From UBA9655 sp964597045 (GTDB taxonomy: Bacteria; Pseudomonadota; Alphaproteobacteria; UBA9655), in NCBI GenBank assembly GCA_964597045.1, contig CAZQWE010000002.1:124001-188000 (forward strand): a stretch of DNA of 64,000 bases, written 5' to 3'. The notes beneath the pieces are model-generated. The model saw nothing but the letters and a program-made list of their open reading frames with translations, was not told the origin of the DNA and searched no databases. Position numbers and translations under genes: made by a program. Each line of letters starts with the position of its first letter. Within the stretch, counting starts at the first letter, position 1. Positions 9,079 through 16,496 of the stretch are shown in pieces.

Positions 9079-9411
9079 TTGGAACGCCTTAGAAAACGTT
9101 CAGAGTTCGTTCAACTTTCAAAATCCGGCCAGCGTTGGGTTACTCCAGCTTTTATCCTCCAAGTCTTTAAAAGAGAACAAGAAGGCTCTGTTCGATATGG
9201 TGTCACTGCAAGTCGTAAGGTAGGAGGCGCTGTTGAACGGAACAGAGCTAAAAGAAGACTTAGAGCCCTTATCCGAATCGTCCTCCCAGAGGTCGGACTT
9301 CCAGGCCTAGATTATGTTCTCATTGCAAAAAAAGAGGTGTTAAAGCGAGACTTTTCTTTAATGGTTGAGGAATTAAGAATCGCTCTAACGAAGGTGCATA
9401 CCAAGGGTTAA
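9079..9411 (+). CDS. rnpA: Ribonuclease P protein component
   Basis: 110 residues. The protein subunit of RNase P, which helps the RNA subunit cleave 5' leaders from tRNA precursors. The N-terminus LRKRSEFVQLSKSGQRW and the conserved basic helix VERNRAKRRLRALIR (about residues 52-66, containing the RNR motif) identify it. The first plausible start is TTG at 9079, 5 bases after the rpmH stop, with no good ribosome binding site, so translation is probably coupled to rpmH. The frame is open further upstream into rpmH, so the exact start is uncertain. Confidence 0.93.
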   Translation: MERLRKRSEFVQLSKSGQRWVTPAFILQVFKREQEGSVRYGVTASRKVGGAVERNRAKRRLRALIRIVLPEVGLPGLDYVLIAKKEVLKRDFSLMVEELRIALTKVHTKG

Positions 9412-9414
9412 TAA

Positions 9415-10041
9415 TTATTTCCTCAATGCAGTTGTAATCCTCACCAGATCCTTTGTCAGTGCATTAATTCTTTCTTTTGTCACATCATTGAATTGATTTT
9501 GCTTATTAAAATCATCGCTGGATGCCATCACAAAGGAAGGCACAACAATGATTTTCGAATCAATAATGAGACTATTCATTAAAGGGAAAAACGCATAAGT
9601 GCTAGCTTTTCCACCCGAAGCTCCCATGAAGGCCACGACCTTGTCTTGCCACACCCTTCCCCCTAATACCTCTTTGTGAGCATGAGCTGTAAGCTCAACA
9701 AGGTTTTTTGTTACCGCCGCTACGCTATTGAGATAGATGGGTGAGGCTATAATAATTCCATCTGCTTTTCCTATGAGATCATGGATCTCTTTAACTTGAG
9801 GATCATCATAGGACTCTCCCTCATGCCCACTTGCAATCGGCAGCTTATAGTTTCGAAGATCAATAAAATTAACCTTTTGTCCTTGATCTTTAAGGTCCTT
9901 TACGGCCTGTTCTGCGAGAAGAGCGCTATGACTGTTTTTACTGAGACTACAGCTTAAAACAAGGAACTGAAGATCTTTTGCATAAGCTTGTCCAAAACAT
10001 GTCATAAGGATCAGTAGACATACATAGATCGTTTTCTTCAT
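9415..10041 (-). CDS. Exported NAD(P)H-dependent FMN reductase-like flavoprotein
   Basis: 208 residues from the ATG at 10041, which has GGAGA 5 bases upstream. The first 22 residues form a signal peptide (KKTIYVCLLILMTCFGQAYA). The rest is a flavodoxin-like FMN reductase fold: LVLSCSLSKNSHSALL at the phosphate-binding loop, ASPIYLNSVAAVTKNLVE and GASGGKASTYAF. Relatives are usually cytosolic, so a signal peptide is odd; flavin supply in the periplasm would be needed. It is the last gene of the zinc-uptake/ubiG run, 20 bases after ubiG. Physiological substrate unknown. Confidence 0.75.
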   Translation of the reverse strand: MKKTIYVCLLILMTCFGQAYAKDLQFLVLSCSLSKNSHSALLAEQAVKDLKDQGQKVNFIDLRNYKLPIASGHEGESYDDPQVKEIHDLIGKADGIIIASPIYLNSVAAVTKNLVELTAHAHKEVLGGRVWQDKVVAFMGASGGKASTYAFFPLMNSLIIDSKIIVVPSFVMASSDDFNKQNQFNDVTKERINALTKDLVRITTALRK

Positions 10042-10061
10042 GATCTTCTCCATTAATAAAT

Positions 10062-10760
10062 CTATCTCCCAGCCCAAAGGAAGTAATTTACATCCGTTGA
10101 TGGAGAGAATTCCCAGTCACAAATAAAAGGGTTATATTTTAGTCCTGTCAAGGCTTGCTTTTCCAAGCCCAAGGCAAGCAATTGTTTGGTAAGGTCCTCG
10201 GGGGGGATGAATTTCTCCCAAGAATGAGTCCCCCGTGGGGCCCACCCTAAAACATGTTCTGCAATAAGCACTCCTAGAAGGTAAGACTTAAGGGTTTTAT
10301 TGAACGTTGTCATGACCAAACATCCTTGCGGGCTTAATCGCTCCACACATGCTTTCAAAAATCCTTTCGGATCGTTAACGTGTTCAATAATCTCTGAGGC
10401 AACTATAATGTCAAAAGAAGTAAAATCTGAGGGCAAATCTTCGATCGCATAGGGTAAATATGTAATATTAAGATCCATTTCTTTCGCATGAGACTGGGCA
10501 ACTTCTATATTCTCTTTCACCGGATCAATCCCAACAACATCAGCTCCTAAGCGAGCCAAAGGCTCACATAAGAGCCCTCCGCCACAACCGACATCAAGAA
10601 TTCGAAGACCTTTCATGAACTCAACCTTTTCCTTAATAAAGGCAACCCTAAAGGGAGTGATGGCATGCAGGATTCGAAAGGGCCCCTCTTCATCCCACCA
10701 TGTCTCACTTAATGTTTTGAAATGATTGAGCTCGGCTTGATCTTGCGTATTCAGATTCAT
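10062..10760 (-). CDS. ubiG: Ubiquinone biosynthesis O-methyltransferase UbiG
   Basis: 232 residues. A SAM-dependent methyltransferase for both O-methylations of ubiquinone synthesis. The N-terminus LNHFKTLSETWWDEEGPFR and motif I ILDVGCGGGLLCEPLAR (about residue 53) are typical of UbiG, as are IIVASEIIEHV and the late segment HSWEKFIPP. The ATG follows the znuA TAA immediately, so it is read from the same message as the zinc importer. Both length and motifs are complete. Pairing ubiG with a metal importer is not a common order. Confidence 0.95.
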   Translation of the reverse strand: MNLNTQDQAELNHFKTLSETWWDEEGPFRILHAITPFRVAFIKEKVEFMKGLRILDVGCGGGLLCEPLARLGADVVGIDPVKENIEVAQSHAKEMDLNITYLPYAIEDLPSDFTSFDIIVASEIIEHVNDPKGFLKACVERLSPQGCLVMTTFNKTLKSYLLGVLIAEHVLGWAPRGTHSWEKFIPPEDLTKQLLALGLEKQALTGLKYNPFICDWEFSPSTDVNYFLWAGR

Positions 10761-11768
10761 TTACTCCCTCATTACGCGAACAAGAGAAGATAAATTAAAT
10801 GTCATCATTTTTAAATACGTATCCGCTTCAGTCCCGGGTGCAGATAAGGCATCAGAATATAGGATACCCCCAATTTTTGAGCCTGTTTCATGAGCGATCC
10901 CTTGCATTAATCTCGGGTTTGAGATGTTCTCTATAAAGATAGCTTTAATCTTATCTTTTTTAATTTGGCGAATTAAAGCAGCAACTGCTTTTGCTGAAGG
11001 TTCGGCTTCCGTGCTCATTCCCTGGGCTGAGTAAAAAGCAATGCCAAAGTCACGCCCCAAATAACTAAAAGCCGCATGGTTGGTGATGACACGTCGTTGA
11101 TCAACGGGAACAGACTCAAGTTGCTTTGTCGTTTCAAGTTCTAATGATTTCAATGACTTCTTGTACGTATCTCCGCGACCTTTAAAATAGGATGCTTCCT
11201 CTGGCATAAGGGTCGAGAGGCAGGTAACAATATTATCAATGTAGAGTTGAGATTCTTTTAGACTTAGCCATGAATGGGGATCAGTATAAATCTTTCCCCG
11301 AATCATTTTTTGAAGGGGTTTAATGCCCACTGTTGCAACACACCTTTTCCCACGAAAGCCAGAAGCGTTAATAAGCCGCTCAATCCACCCTTCAAACCCC
11401 AGACCATTAATAACAACCATATCTGCCCTTCCCAAATCTTTCGCATCCCTTGGGCGGGGCTCATAAATGTGAGAATCTTGATTGGGTCCTACTAAGTTTT
11501 TGACATGCACCTTGTCTCCAGCAATGACATGAACCATATCCCCAAGAATACTAAAGGATGTAATCACAAAGGGCTTTGCAACAGCAGGGGTTGCTAACAC
11601 AATCAGCGTCATCCTCGCGAATGCGGGGATCCAGGATAAACAACTCATTCCGAAGGAATGTAAAAATTTTACTTTGCTTCGCAGGGAGTTATAGCCCTGG
11701 ATCCCCGCATTCGCGAGGATGACGCCCTTGGGTTTAGTAACGATATTAGAATAGTTCAGATCCATCAT
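10761..11768 (-). CDS. znuA: Zinc ABC transporter substrate-binding protein ZnuA, with a repeat inserted in its 5' end
   Basis: 335 residues from the ATG at 11768, which overlaps the znuB stop. A cluster A-I metal-binding protein. Candidate ligands are H100 (in QDSHIYEPRP), H165 (TDPHSWLS), H231 (ITNHAAFSYLG) and D306 (YSDALS). A histidine at the third site favours zinc over manganese. There is no His-rich loop. Residues about 15-54 are encoded by a 120-base palindromic repeat (11606-11725) whose length keeps frame. The export signal now reads FARMTLIVLATPAVA. Translation could also begin at the in-repeat ATG at 11648 (MSCLSWIPAF). Confidence 0.88.
   Translation of the reverse strand: MMDLNYSNIVTKPKGVILANAGIQGYNSLRSKVKFLHSFGMSCLSWIPAFARMTLIVLATPAVAKPFVITSFSILGDMVHVIAGDKVHVKNLVGPNQDSHIYEPRPRDAKDLGRADMVVINGLGFEGWIERLINASGFRGKRCVATVGIKPLQKMIRGKIYTDPHSWLSLKESQLYIDNIVTCLSTLMPEEASYFKGRGDTYKKSLKSLELETTKQLESVPVDQRRVITNHAAFSYLGRDFGIAFYSAQGMSTEAEPSAKAVAALIRQIKKDKIKAIFIENISNPRLMQGIAHETGSKIGGILYSDALSAPGTEADTYLKMMTFNLSSLVRVMRE
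11606..11725. repeat. Family A palindromic repeat inside znuA
   Basis: Two 29-base perfect inverted arms (11606-11634 and 11697-11725; the left begins GCGTCATCCTCGCGAATGCG) flank a 62-base centre with a small hairpin CATTCCGAAGGAATG at 11646-11660. The element is exactly 120 bases, a multiple of three, and has no stop in the znuA frame. The copy at 38987-39104 shares the arms and the inner TTGCTTCGCA block. Confidence 0.93.
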
Positions 11769-12616
11769 GCCATCCCATGTTGCTGTTTTAGGGTTCCAAA
11801 GGGTGCAATAAAAAGAGAAACGACATAGATAAGTCCAGCTACCAAAATAATGGCTGGCCCTGAGGGCCACTCCAAATGATAAGACAGCAGAAGTCCAATA
11901 TATCCAGAAAGGATCGCAAAAAGACTTGAGATAAGAAAGAGCGACCAAACATGACGCGCCCAAAGACGGGCAGACACAGCCGGAAGCATCATCATCCCTA
12001 AAGCCATTAATGTACCTAAAGCTTGAAAACCTGCAACGAGATTTAAGGCAACGAGAATCAGGAAGATGAAGTGATAGATTTCCCCTCTCCCCCCGATAAC
12101 ACGCAGAAAACCTTGGTCAAAACATTCAATAATAAGAGGGCGATAGATAACTGCCAATGTGACAAGAGTTAGGGTTGTAATACCTGTCACCATAATGAGA
12201 GAGGTCATATCCACCGCTAACACAGTTCCAAACAAGAGGTGCATCAAATCAACCTGACTCCCTTGGGTGGAAACAATAAGCACACCAATCGCAAGAGAAA
12301 CCAAATAAAATCCGGCAAAGCTCGCATCTTCATTGAGGATTGTAAATCGTGAAATCGCCCCCGCAAGGAGTGCAACAAGGAAGCCTACAATGAATCCTCC
12401 CAAACCCATAATAGGTAAAGAAAGACCACCGATGAGAAAACCTATTGCCGCTCCAGGAAGAATCGCGTGAGCTAACGCATCTCCCATGAGGCTCATTCTA
12501 CGAAGAACAAGCAAGACTCCCACAGGCCCGCAGCCTAAAGCTAAGGCAACACAAGCCATCAAGGCTCTCTTTAAGAATACATAATCCACAAAAGGGGCAA
12601 TGAAGAAGTCATACAT
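11765..12616 (-). CDS. znuB: Zinc ABC transporter permease ZnuB
   Basis: 283 residues with eight or more hydrophobic segments of the ABC-3 family, the inner-membrane channel of zinc/manganese importers. It contains RRMSLMGDALAHAILPGAAIGF (residues about 39-60; the DALAHA element is the family hallmark that contacts the ATPase). The gene overlaps znuC upstream by 8 bases and znuA downstream by 4, indicating coupled translation. Metal specificity comes from the partner ZnuA. Full length. Confidence 0.93.
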   Translation of the reverse strand: MYDFFIAPFVDYVFLKRALMACVALALGCGPVGVLLVLRRMSLMGDALAHAILPGAAIGFLIGGLSLPIMGLGGFIVGFLVALLAGAISRFTILNEDASFAGFYLVSLAIGVLIVSTQGSQVDLMHLLFGTVLAVDMTSLIMVTGITTLTLVTLAVIYRPLIIECFDQGFLRVIGGRGEIYHFIFLILVALNLVAGFQALGTLMALGMMMLPAVSARLWARHVWSLFLISSLFAILSGYIGLLLSYHLEWPSGPAIILVAGLIYVVSLFIAPFGTLKQQHGMA

Positions 12617-13409
12617 TTGACACCTCTTCTTCCCATTGACGCGATGCTCTTAAAGCTTGCTTTAAATGATCTCGATTCAAAACTTTTGCAGTTGGTCCAC
12701 ATTGATAATAACTTCTCGCAAGAAGGAGGGTCTTCGGGAAAAACTCCTGCACCAGATCCATATCATGAAGTACGGCGATTACAAGACGACCTTCCTTTAC
12801 CCATTGCTGAAGAAGCTTCATGAGGTCGCTAATCGTCCTGCCATCAACGCCCGTAAATGGCTCATCCAGAAAGATAACAGGAGCGTCCTGAAGGATGAGG
12901 CGGGCAAATAATACACGTTGAAATTGGCCACCTGAGAGCGATTGGAGAGGTGTTCGTGCAAACGATGTTAGACCCACTTGATCCAAGGCCTCTTGCATCT
13001 TTAAGCGCTGTTCCTTAGAATACCGTCTCAATATCCCCACCTGCCGAAAAAGCCCCATGGCAATCGTATCACCCACCGTCAGGGGAAAACGACGATCGAG
13101 TAGGTTTTGCTGAGCAAGATAAGCCACATCACAGGGACAGAACCCATGAAAAGTGATTTTGCCTCCTTCATTTTTTTGCAGCTCAAGCAAAGCTTTAAGG
13201 AGTGTACTCTTCCCCGCGCCGTTTGGACCAGCAATAGCCCACAACTCTGGGGCTTCGAAATGACAGGTGAGATCAGAGATAACAGAGTTATGGGGATAAG
13301 CTACTGACAGATTTTGAATGTCAATGGAAATAGGCCCTTCGGGTATTTGTTCAATGGCGGTATGGTTGGTTTTAAAAGGATTCCAAGAACGGGACGCTTT
13401 GTGATCCAT
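12609..13409 (-). CDS. znuC: Zinc ABC transporter ATP-binding protein ZnuC
   Basis: 266 residues. ABC ATPase with Walker A GPNGAGKST (about residue 59), signature LSGGQFQRV, Walker B VIFLDEPF and a switch histidine in VLHDMDLV. It powers the ZnuB channel. The ATG lies 3 bases after the stop of a 34-residue membrane peptide that is the first gene of this operon. The order ATPase, permease, binding protein, all overlapping, is that of a zinc/manganese importer. Confidence 0.93.
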   Translation of the reverse strand: MDHKASRSWNPFKTNHTAIEQIPEGPISIDIQNLSVAYPHNSVISDLTCHFEAPELWAIAGPNGAGKSTLLKALLELQKNEGGKITFHGFCPCDVAYLAQQNLLDRRFPLTVGDTIAMGLFRQVGILRRYSKEQRLKMQEALDQVGLTSFARTPLQSLSGGQFQRVLFARLILQDAPVIFLDEPFTGVDGRTISDLMKLLQQWVKEGRLVIAVLHDMDLVQEFFPKTLLLARSYYQCGPTAKVLNRDHLKQALRASRQWEEEVSNV

Positions 13410-13412
13410 TGT

Positions 13413-13517
13413 CTATAGTGCCCAACAAACCCCAAGCCACAAAACAAGAAGGATAAAAAGAGTTAACGTCATCCGATAAGCAACACCGTGAAGGAGTGGA
13501 TTTTTATAACTCTGCAT
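13413..13517 (-). CDS. 34-residue membrane peptide at the head of the znu operon
   Basis: ATG at 13517 is preceded by AAGAAG. The frame ends with TAG 3 bases before the znuC ATG. The peptide begins MQSYKNPLLHGVAYR and ends in a single membrane helix MTLTLFILLVLWLGVCWAL. A polar or basic head followed by one helix suggests a small inner-membrane protein facing the cytosol. I do not know the family. Position between the regulated promoter and znuC, plus tight spacing, argues it is translated and works with, or is coupled to, the importer. Confidence 0.6.
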   Translation of the reverse strand: MQSYKNPLLHGVAYRMTLTLFILLVLWLGVCWAL

Positions 13518-13539
13518 TTCTTCTTAAACCTCATGCAAC

Positions 13540-13554
13540 TAAGAATCATTCTTA
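13540..13554. promoter_or_regulatory. Fur-family-like operator before the znu operon
   Basis: TAAGAATCATTCTTA is a perfect 7-1-7 palindrome, the geometry used by Fur-family repressors (Fur, Zur, Mur, Irr). It sits just downstream of the predicted start site and about 23 bases upstream of the peptide gene. Which family member binds cannot be read from the site. Zinc-responsive repression is the natural inference given the operon. Confidence 0.55.
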
Positions 13555-13565
13555 ACTAGATTTCA

Positions 13566-13594
13566 GTATTGTCCTATTTACTGTAATTTGTCAA
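13566..13594 (-). promoter_or_regulatory. Promoter of the znu operon
   Basis: Reading leftward, TTGACA (13594-13589) and CAATAC (13571-13566) are 17 bases apart. The -35 is perfect and the -10 weak. Transcription would begin near 13558, placing the palindrome at 13540-13554 over the first transcribed bases, where a repressor could block initiation. Confidence 0.55.
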
Positions 13595-13656
13595 GAGAAG
13601 TTGGCTATAGCCCCCACACTCGCTCAAATATGACGAGCATGGGGAAAGCCTATAAC

Positions 13657-14142
13657 TTAATAAAGTTCCTTTGCCTCTACAATTGCTCTAAAGACAGAGA
13701 TCTTCCCCTTTGGGGTTCCATCGCTGATTTGTTCAATATTCAAGAGCCAAGTGCTAAAATCCATTTCACTGTTCATCGCATTTGCAAGAAAAAAACTTAA
13801 TATCTCACGTTTCTCTTCATCCACCATACCGGCTACAACTCTTTCAAAGACTACCCTAGAAGCCTCTACATCGATGCGCTTATCATCTTCTGCATTCTGC
13901 TCAAACAAACCCCATAGACGTTGCATTTCTGAAGCATGCATAGGTATAACCTTGTCCTCTTCTTGAAGTGCCCGTGGTTTATGATTGTGTTCTTGAAGTG
14001 GCTTACGCACATGACCCTGTGGCTTCTTTCTATATACCGGTGTTGCGACCTCATAAGAATCAAAAGAGGTTCGTCTCATTGCATGGGCTGGCAAAGCAGC
14101 GCCCAAAACAATAAAACATAAAATTGATTTTTTAAATAACAT
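13657..14142 (-). CDS. Secreted protein of unknown function
   Basis: 161 residues. A clear signal peptide (MLFKKSILCFIVLGAALPAHA) is followed by a basic, proline-containing stretch and a helical C-terminal part with IDVEASRVVFERVVAGM and SFFLANAMNSEMDFSTWLL. I recognise no domain. It is transcribed alone, divergent from the SemiSWEET gene. An imperfect hairpin with G-U pairs at 13595-13655 lies after the stop and could serve as a weak terminator. Confidence 0.6.
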   Translation of the reverse strand: MLFKKSILCFIVLGAALPAHAMRRTSFDSYEVATPVYRKKPQGHVRKPLQEHNHKPRALQEEDKVIPMHASEMQRLWGLFEQNAEDDKRIDVEASRVVFERVVAGMVDEEKREILSFFLANAMNSEMDFSTWLLNIEQISDGTPKGKISVFRAIVEAKELY

Positions 14143-14264
14143 AATGATACTCCTTTAATACTCTCTACATTACCCACCCACAAAGGGATGTCAAAGGTGT
14201 CGAAAAAATCCAATTATAGTTGTCGTAATTTTAACACACTTATTGTATTTGATTAGACCATTCC

Positions 14265-14558
14265 ATGGAGAGTATAGTGTCAAACATGTTGAATATAAGA
14301 GAAGCTTTCATCCGTCACATGGCCCTCATTGGATCGTTAGGCCAACTCCTATTTTATTTTCAGGCTTTTAACATTTTTTGGAACAAAAATGCCGGTGAAG
14401 TTTCCCTCATTGGATTTATTATTTCAGCAACAGCTATGGCGTGTTGGACAACCTATGGATTTCTTATCAAAGACAGACCACTTCTCATTGCTAATCTCAT
14501 TGGTGTCATCGGTGCTTTATCTGTAGTTACAGGAATCATCATTTATGGTATAGTCTAA
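14265..14558 (+). CDS. SemiSWEET sugar transporter
   Basis: 97 residues forming three membrane segments (about residues 18-36, 45-66 and 73-95) of the MtN3/PQ-loop type. SemiSWEETs work as dimers to move sugars down a gradient. Typical features are the helix LIGSLGQLLFYFQAF, the asparagine in FNIFWNKNAGEVS and ATAMACWTTYGFLIKDRPLL (20 residues). The ATG at 14286 is an alternative start 7 codons in; neither has a good ribosome binding site. The flavin reductase gene follows after 2 bases, so the two are one unit. Confidence 0.82.
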   Translation: MESIVSNMLNIREAFIRHMALIGSLGQLLFYFQAFNIFWNKNAGEVSLIGFIISATAMACWTTYGFLIKDRPLLIANLIGVIGALSVVTGIIIYGIV

Positions 14559-14560
14559 CC

Positions 14561-15118
14561 ATGGATAAGATTTACAATGTCAGCATTATCATTGGAAGCT
14601 TAAGGAAGGATTCGATTAACCGAAAAGTCGCTAATGCGCTTATAAAGCTAGCCCCCTCTTCTCTTGCCTTCCATTTTATTGATATTGGGAAGCTTACCCT
14701 TTATAACCCTGATCTGGAAGAGAATACGCCAAAAGAATGGATAGATCTTCGTGAGCAAATTAAATCTACCGATGCCCTTCTTTTTGTAACCCCAGAATAT
14801 AACAGGTCCGTACCTGGGGCCCTTAAGAACGCCATTGATATAGGGTCTCGCCCCACTGGTTTTAATGCTTGGGCGCGAAAGCCAGGCGGAGTGGTTACAG
14901 TCTCTCCAGGAGGTATAGGCGGTTTTGGAGCCAATCACCATTTGCGCCAGACCCTTGTTGCTGTGAATGTTTTCACGATGGCCCATCCAGAAGCTTATAT
15001 TGGTGGTGCGTATGAGCTCTTTGATGAAAAGGGAAACCTCATAAACGAAAAAACAGAAAAGTATTTAAAAAGGTTCATGGAAGTCTTTGAAGAATGGGTC
15101 CGGAAGTTTGTCTTATGA
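14561..15118 (+). CDS. NAD(P)H-dependent FMN/quinone reductase
   Basis: 185 residues, cytosolic. Flavodoxin-like fold with the FMN phosphate loop IIIGSLRKDSINRKVANAL (about residues 8-26) and the active-site block TPEYNRSVPGALKNAIDIGS, both typical of the ChrR/YieF quinone reductase family. Relatives reduce quinones, chromate or FMN with NAD(P)H and protect against oxidative stress. It follows the SemiSWEET gene by 2 bases. It is only distantly related to the exported reductase at 9415-10041, which lacks this version of both motifs. Confidence 0.88.
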   Translation: MDKIYNVSIIIGSLRKDSINRKVANALIKLAPSSLAFHFIDIGKLTLYNPDLEENTPKEWIDLREQIKSTDALLFVTPEYNRSVPGALKNAIDIGSRPTGFNAWARKPGGVVTVSPGGIGGFGANHHLRQTLVAVNVFTMAHPEAYIGGAYELFDEKGNLINEKTEKYLKRFMEVFEEWVRKFVL

Positions 15119-15174
15119 AAAGTTCATATTCGGAAACAAATTTTCATGATTTTATATCATCCCATTGATTTTAC

Positions 15175-16152
15175 TTACCAAATCCCTTCTCGCATCAAAA
15201 CATCCGCAAGACGGTGAGTCAGCATAATATCTGGAGGTGGAAATGGATAGTCCACGAGGTCTTCATATCTCACCCATGCAATCTTTTGCCCCTCTGCTCC
15301 ATGAGGTGTTCCCTTCCATTTTCGGCACAAGTAGAGGGGCATCACAAGATGGAACGTTTCATATCCATAGGAAGCAAATGTGAGTGGCTCTAAGTCCTCT
15401 GGAAGTATATCGATGTGTAGCTCTTCTTTCAGTTCCCTCACAAGGGCAATTTCGGGCGTCTCCCCTGATTCCAACTTCCCTCCTGGAAGTTCCCACACAC
15501 CTGCTAGTCTTTTTCCAGGTGGGCGATCTGCAAGGAGAAGTTTACCTTCATCATTAACAAGGGCTGCAGCCACAACCCACACAATTGGACGCTCGACGGC
15601 GTTATAGGCTGTCATAAACTCATGAGCTGAGAGCGAATAGGTTACTGCGGTTTGCGTCCCTTCATAAGCGACTGATGTAGCTTCTGTTGTTCCAGTTTCA
15701 TGAAACCCAAAGTGTTCAAAAATTCGCTTTGATGCTGTATTGGTCGTTTTCGCTCTCCCAAAAATTTCGGTTATTCGAAGACTTACAAAAGAAAAATGAA
15801 GAAAAGCTTTTACAGCTTCTTTCATATACCCTTGCCCCCAATGTTCAACCCCGAGCCAATAACCAAGTTCTCCCTCAAGACCAACACTTCCGAGTAAGAC
15901 ATTATCTTGTCTTCGAACGATGGCCAAATTGACTCCACGTCCTTGTTTGATATTTTCCCGACAGTAGGAAACCCAGAATTCAGCATCTTCTTTGCCATAT
16001 GGATGCGGCATCCTTGTCAGATTTTCAGCAACCCGAATATCATTAGCAAGACTCGTCAGCTCTGGAATATCCTTTTCTTCATAAGGCCTAAGAAGGAGCC
16101 TTTCTGTCACAATCGGAAGGAAGGGACGGTTTTGAAGGTAAGGTGGAATCAC
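15175..16152 (-). CDS. GNAT acetyltransferase fused to a Nudix (MutT-like) hydrolase
   Basis: 325 residues. The N-terminal half (about 10-175) is a RimJ-type GNAT domain with RLLLRPYEEKDIPELTSLA and the acetyl-CoA motif HWGQGYMKEAVKAF. The C-terminal half (about 188-320) is a MutT-type Nudix domain with a full Nudix box, GGKLESGETPEIALVRELKEEL split as GGKLESGETPEIALV and RELKEEL at 225-246. Relatives of the second half remove 8-oxo-dGTP. The start is GTG at 16152 and overlaps the ferredoxin stop by 4 bases. Having both activities in one chain is uncommon. Confidence 0.87.
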   Translation of the reverse strand: MIPPYLQNRPFLPIVTERLLLRPYEEKDIPELTSLANDIRVAENLTRMPHPYGKEDAEFWVSYCRENIKQGRGVNLAIVRRQDNVLLGSVGLEGELGYWLGVEHWGQGYMKEAVKAFLHFSFVSLRITEIFGRAKTTNTASKRIFEHFGFHETGTTEATSVAYEGTQTAVTYSLSAHEFMTAYNAVERPIVWVVAAALVNDEGKLLLADRPPGKRLAGVWELPGGKLESGETPEIALVRELKEELHIDILPEDLEPLTFASYGYETFHLVMPLYLCRKWKGTPHGAEGQKIAWVRYEDLVDYPFPPPDIMLTHRLADVLMREGIW

Positions 16153-16484
16153 GACTCACCCGGCTTCTCACTAAAGTGTTCAGGGTATTTATTTTCGACC
16201 TCAGCCCATTTATCAGCCTCGGGCAAAGGGAGTTTTGTCCAAGTTATCTTAGGCCACTGGCTCGCATACTTCGCATTGAGCTCAACCCACTTTTCCATAC
16301 CTGGTTTGGTATCAGGAACTATGGCATCGATAGGACACTCAAGTTCACAGACCCCACAATCAATACAAACCTGTGGATCAATGACGACCATGTTCTCCCC
16401 CTCATGGAAACAATCCACAGGGCACACAACAACACAATCCGTGTATTTGCATTTTATGCATTTATCCGTTACGACATAGGTCAT
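16149..16484 (-). CDS. fdxA: 7Fe ferredoxin FdxA
   Basis: 111 residues. A seven-iron ferredoxin carrying one [3Fe-4S] and one [4Fe-4S] cluster. Cysteines lie at 9, 17 and 21 (DKCIKCKYTDCVVVCPVDCF) and in VCIDCGVCELECPIDAI at 40-50. The C-terminal half (TKPGMEKWVELNAKYASQWP) is the extension usual for alphaproteobacterial FdxA. It is cytosolic and carries electrons. The next gene overlaps by 4 bases. Confidence 0.95.
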   Translation of the reverse strand: MTYVVTDKCIKCKYTDCVVVCPVDCFHEGENMVVIDPQVCIDCGVCELECPIDAIVPDTKPGMEKWVELNAKYASQWPKITWTKLPLPEADKWAEVENKYPEHFSEKPGES

Positions 16485-16496
16485 GGATTACCTCAA

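Noticed and set aside
10761..11963. A longer ZnuA start at 11963 within the permease gene
   Set aside because: The extra 65 residues are permease coding DNA in another frame; the overlap of the znuB stop and ATG at 11768 is the natural start.
13595..13655. Terminator after the secreted gene at 13657
   Set aside because: The hairpin is imperfect with several G-U pairs and no T-run, so only a weak possibility is mentioned in the gene entry.
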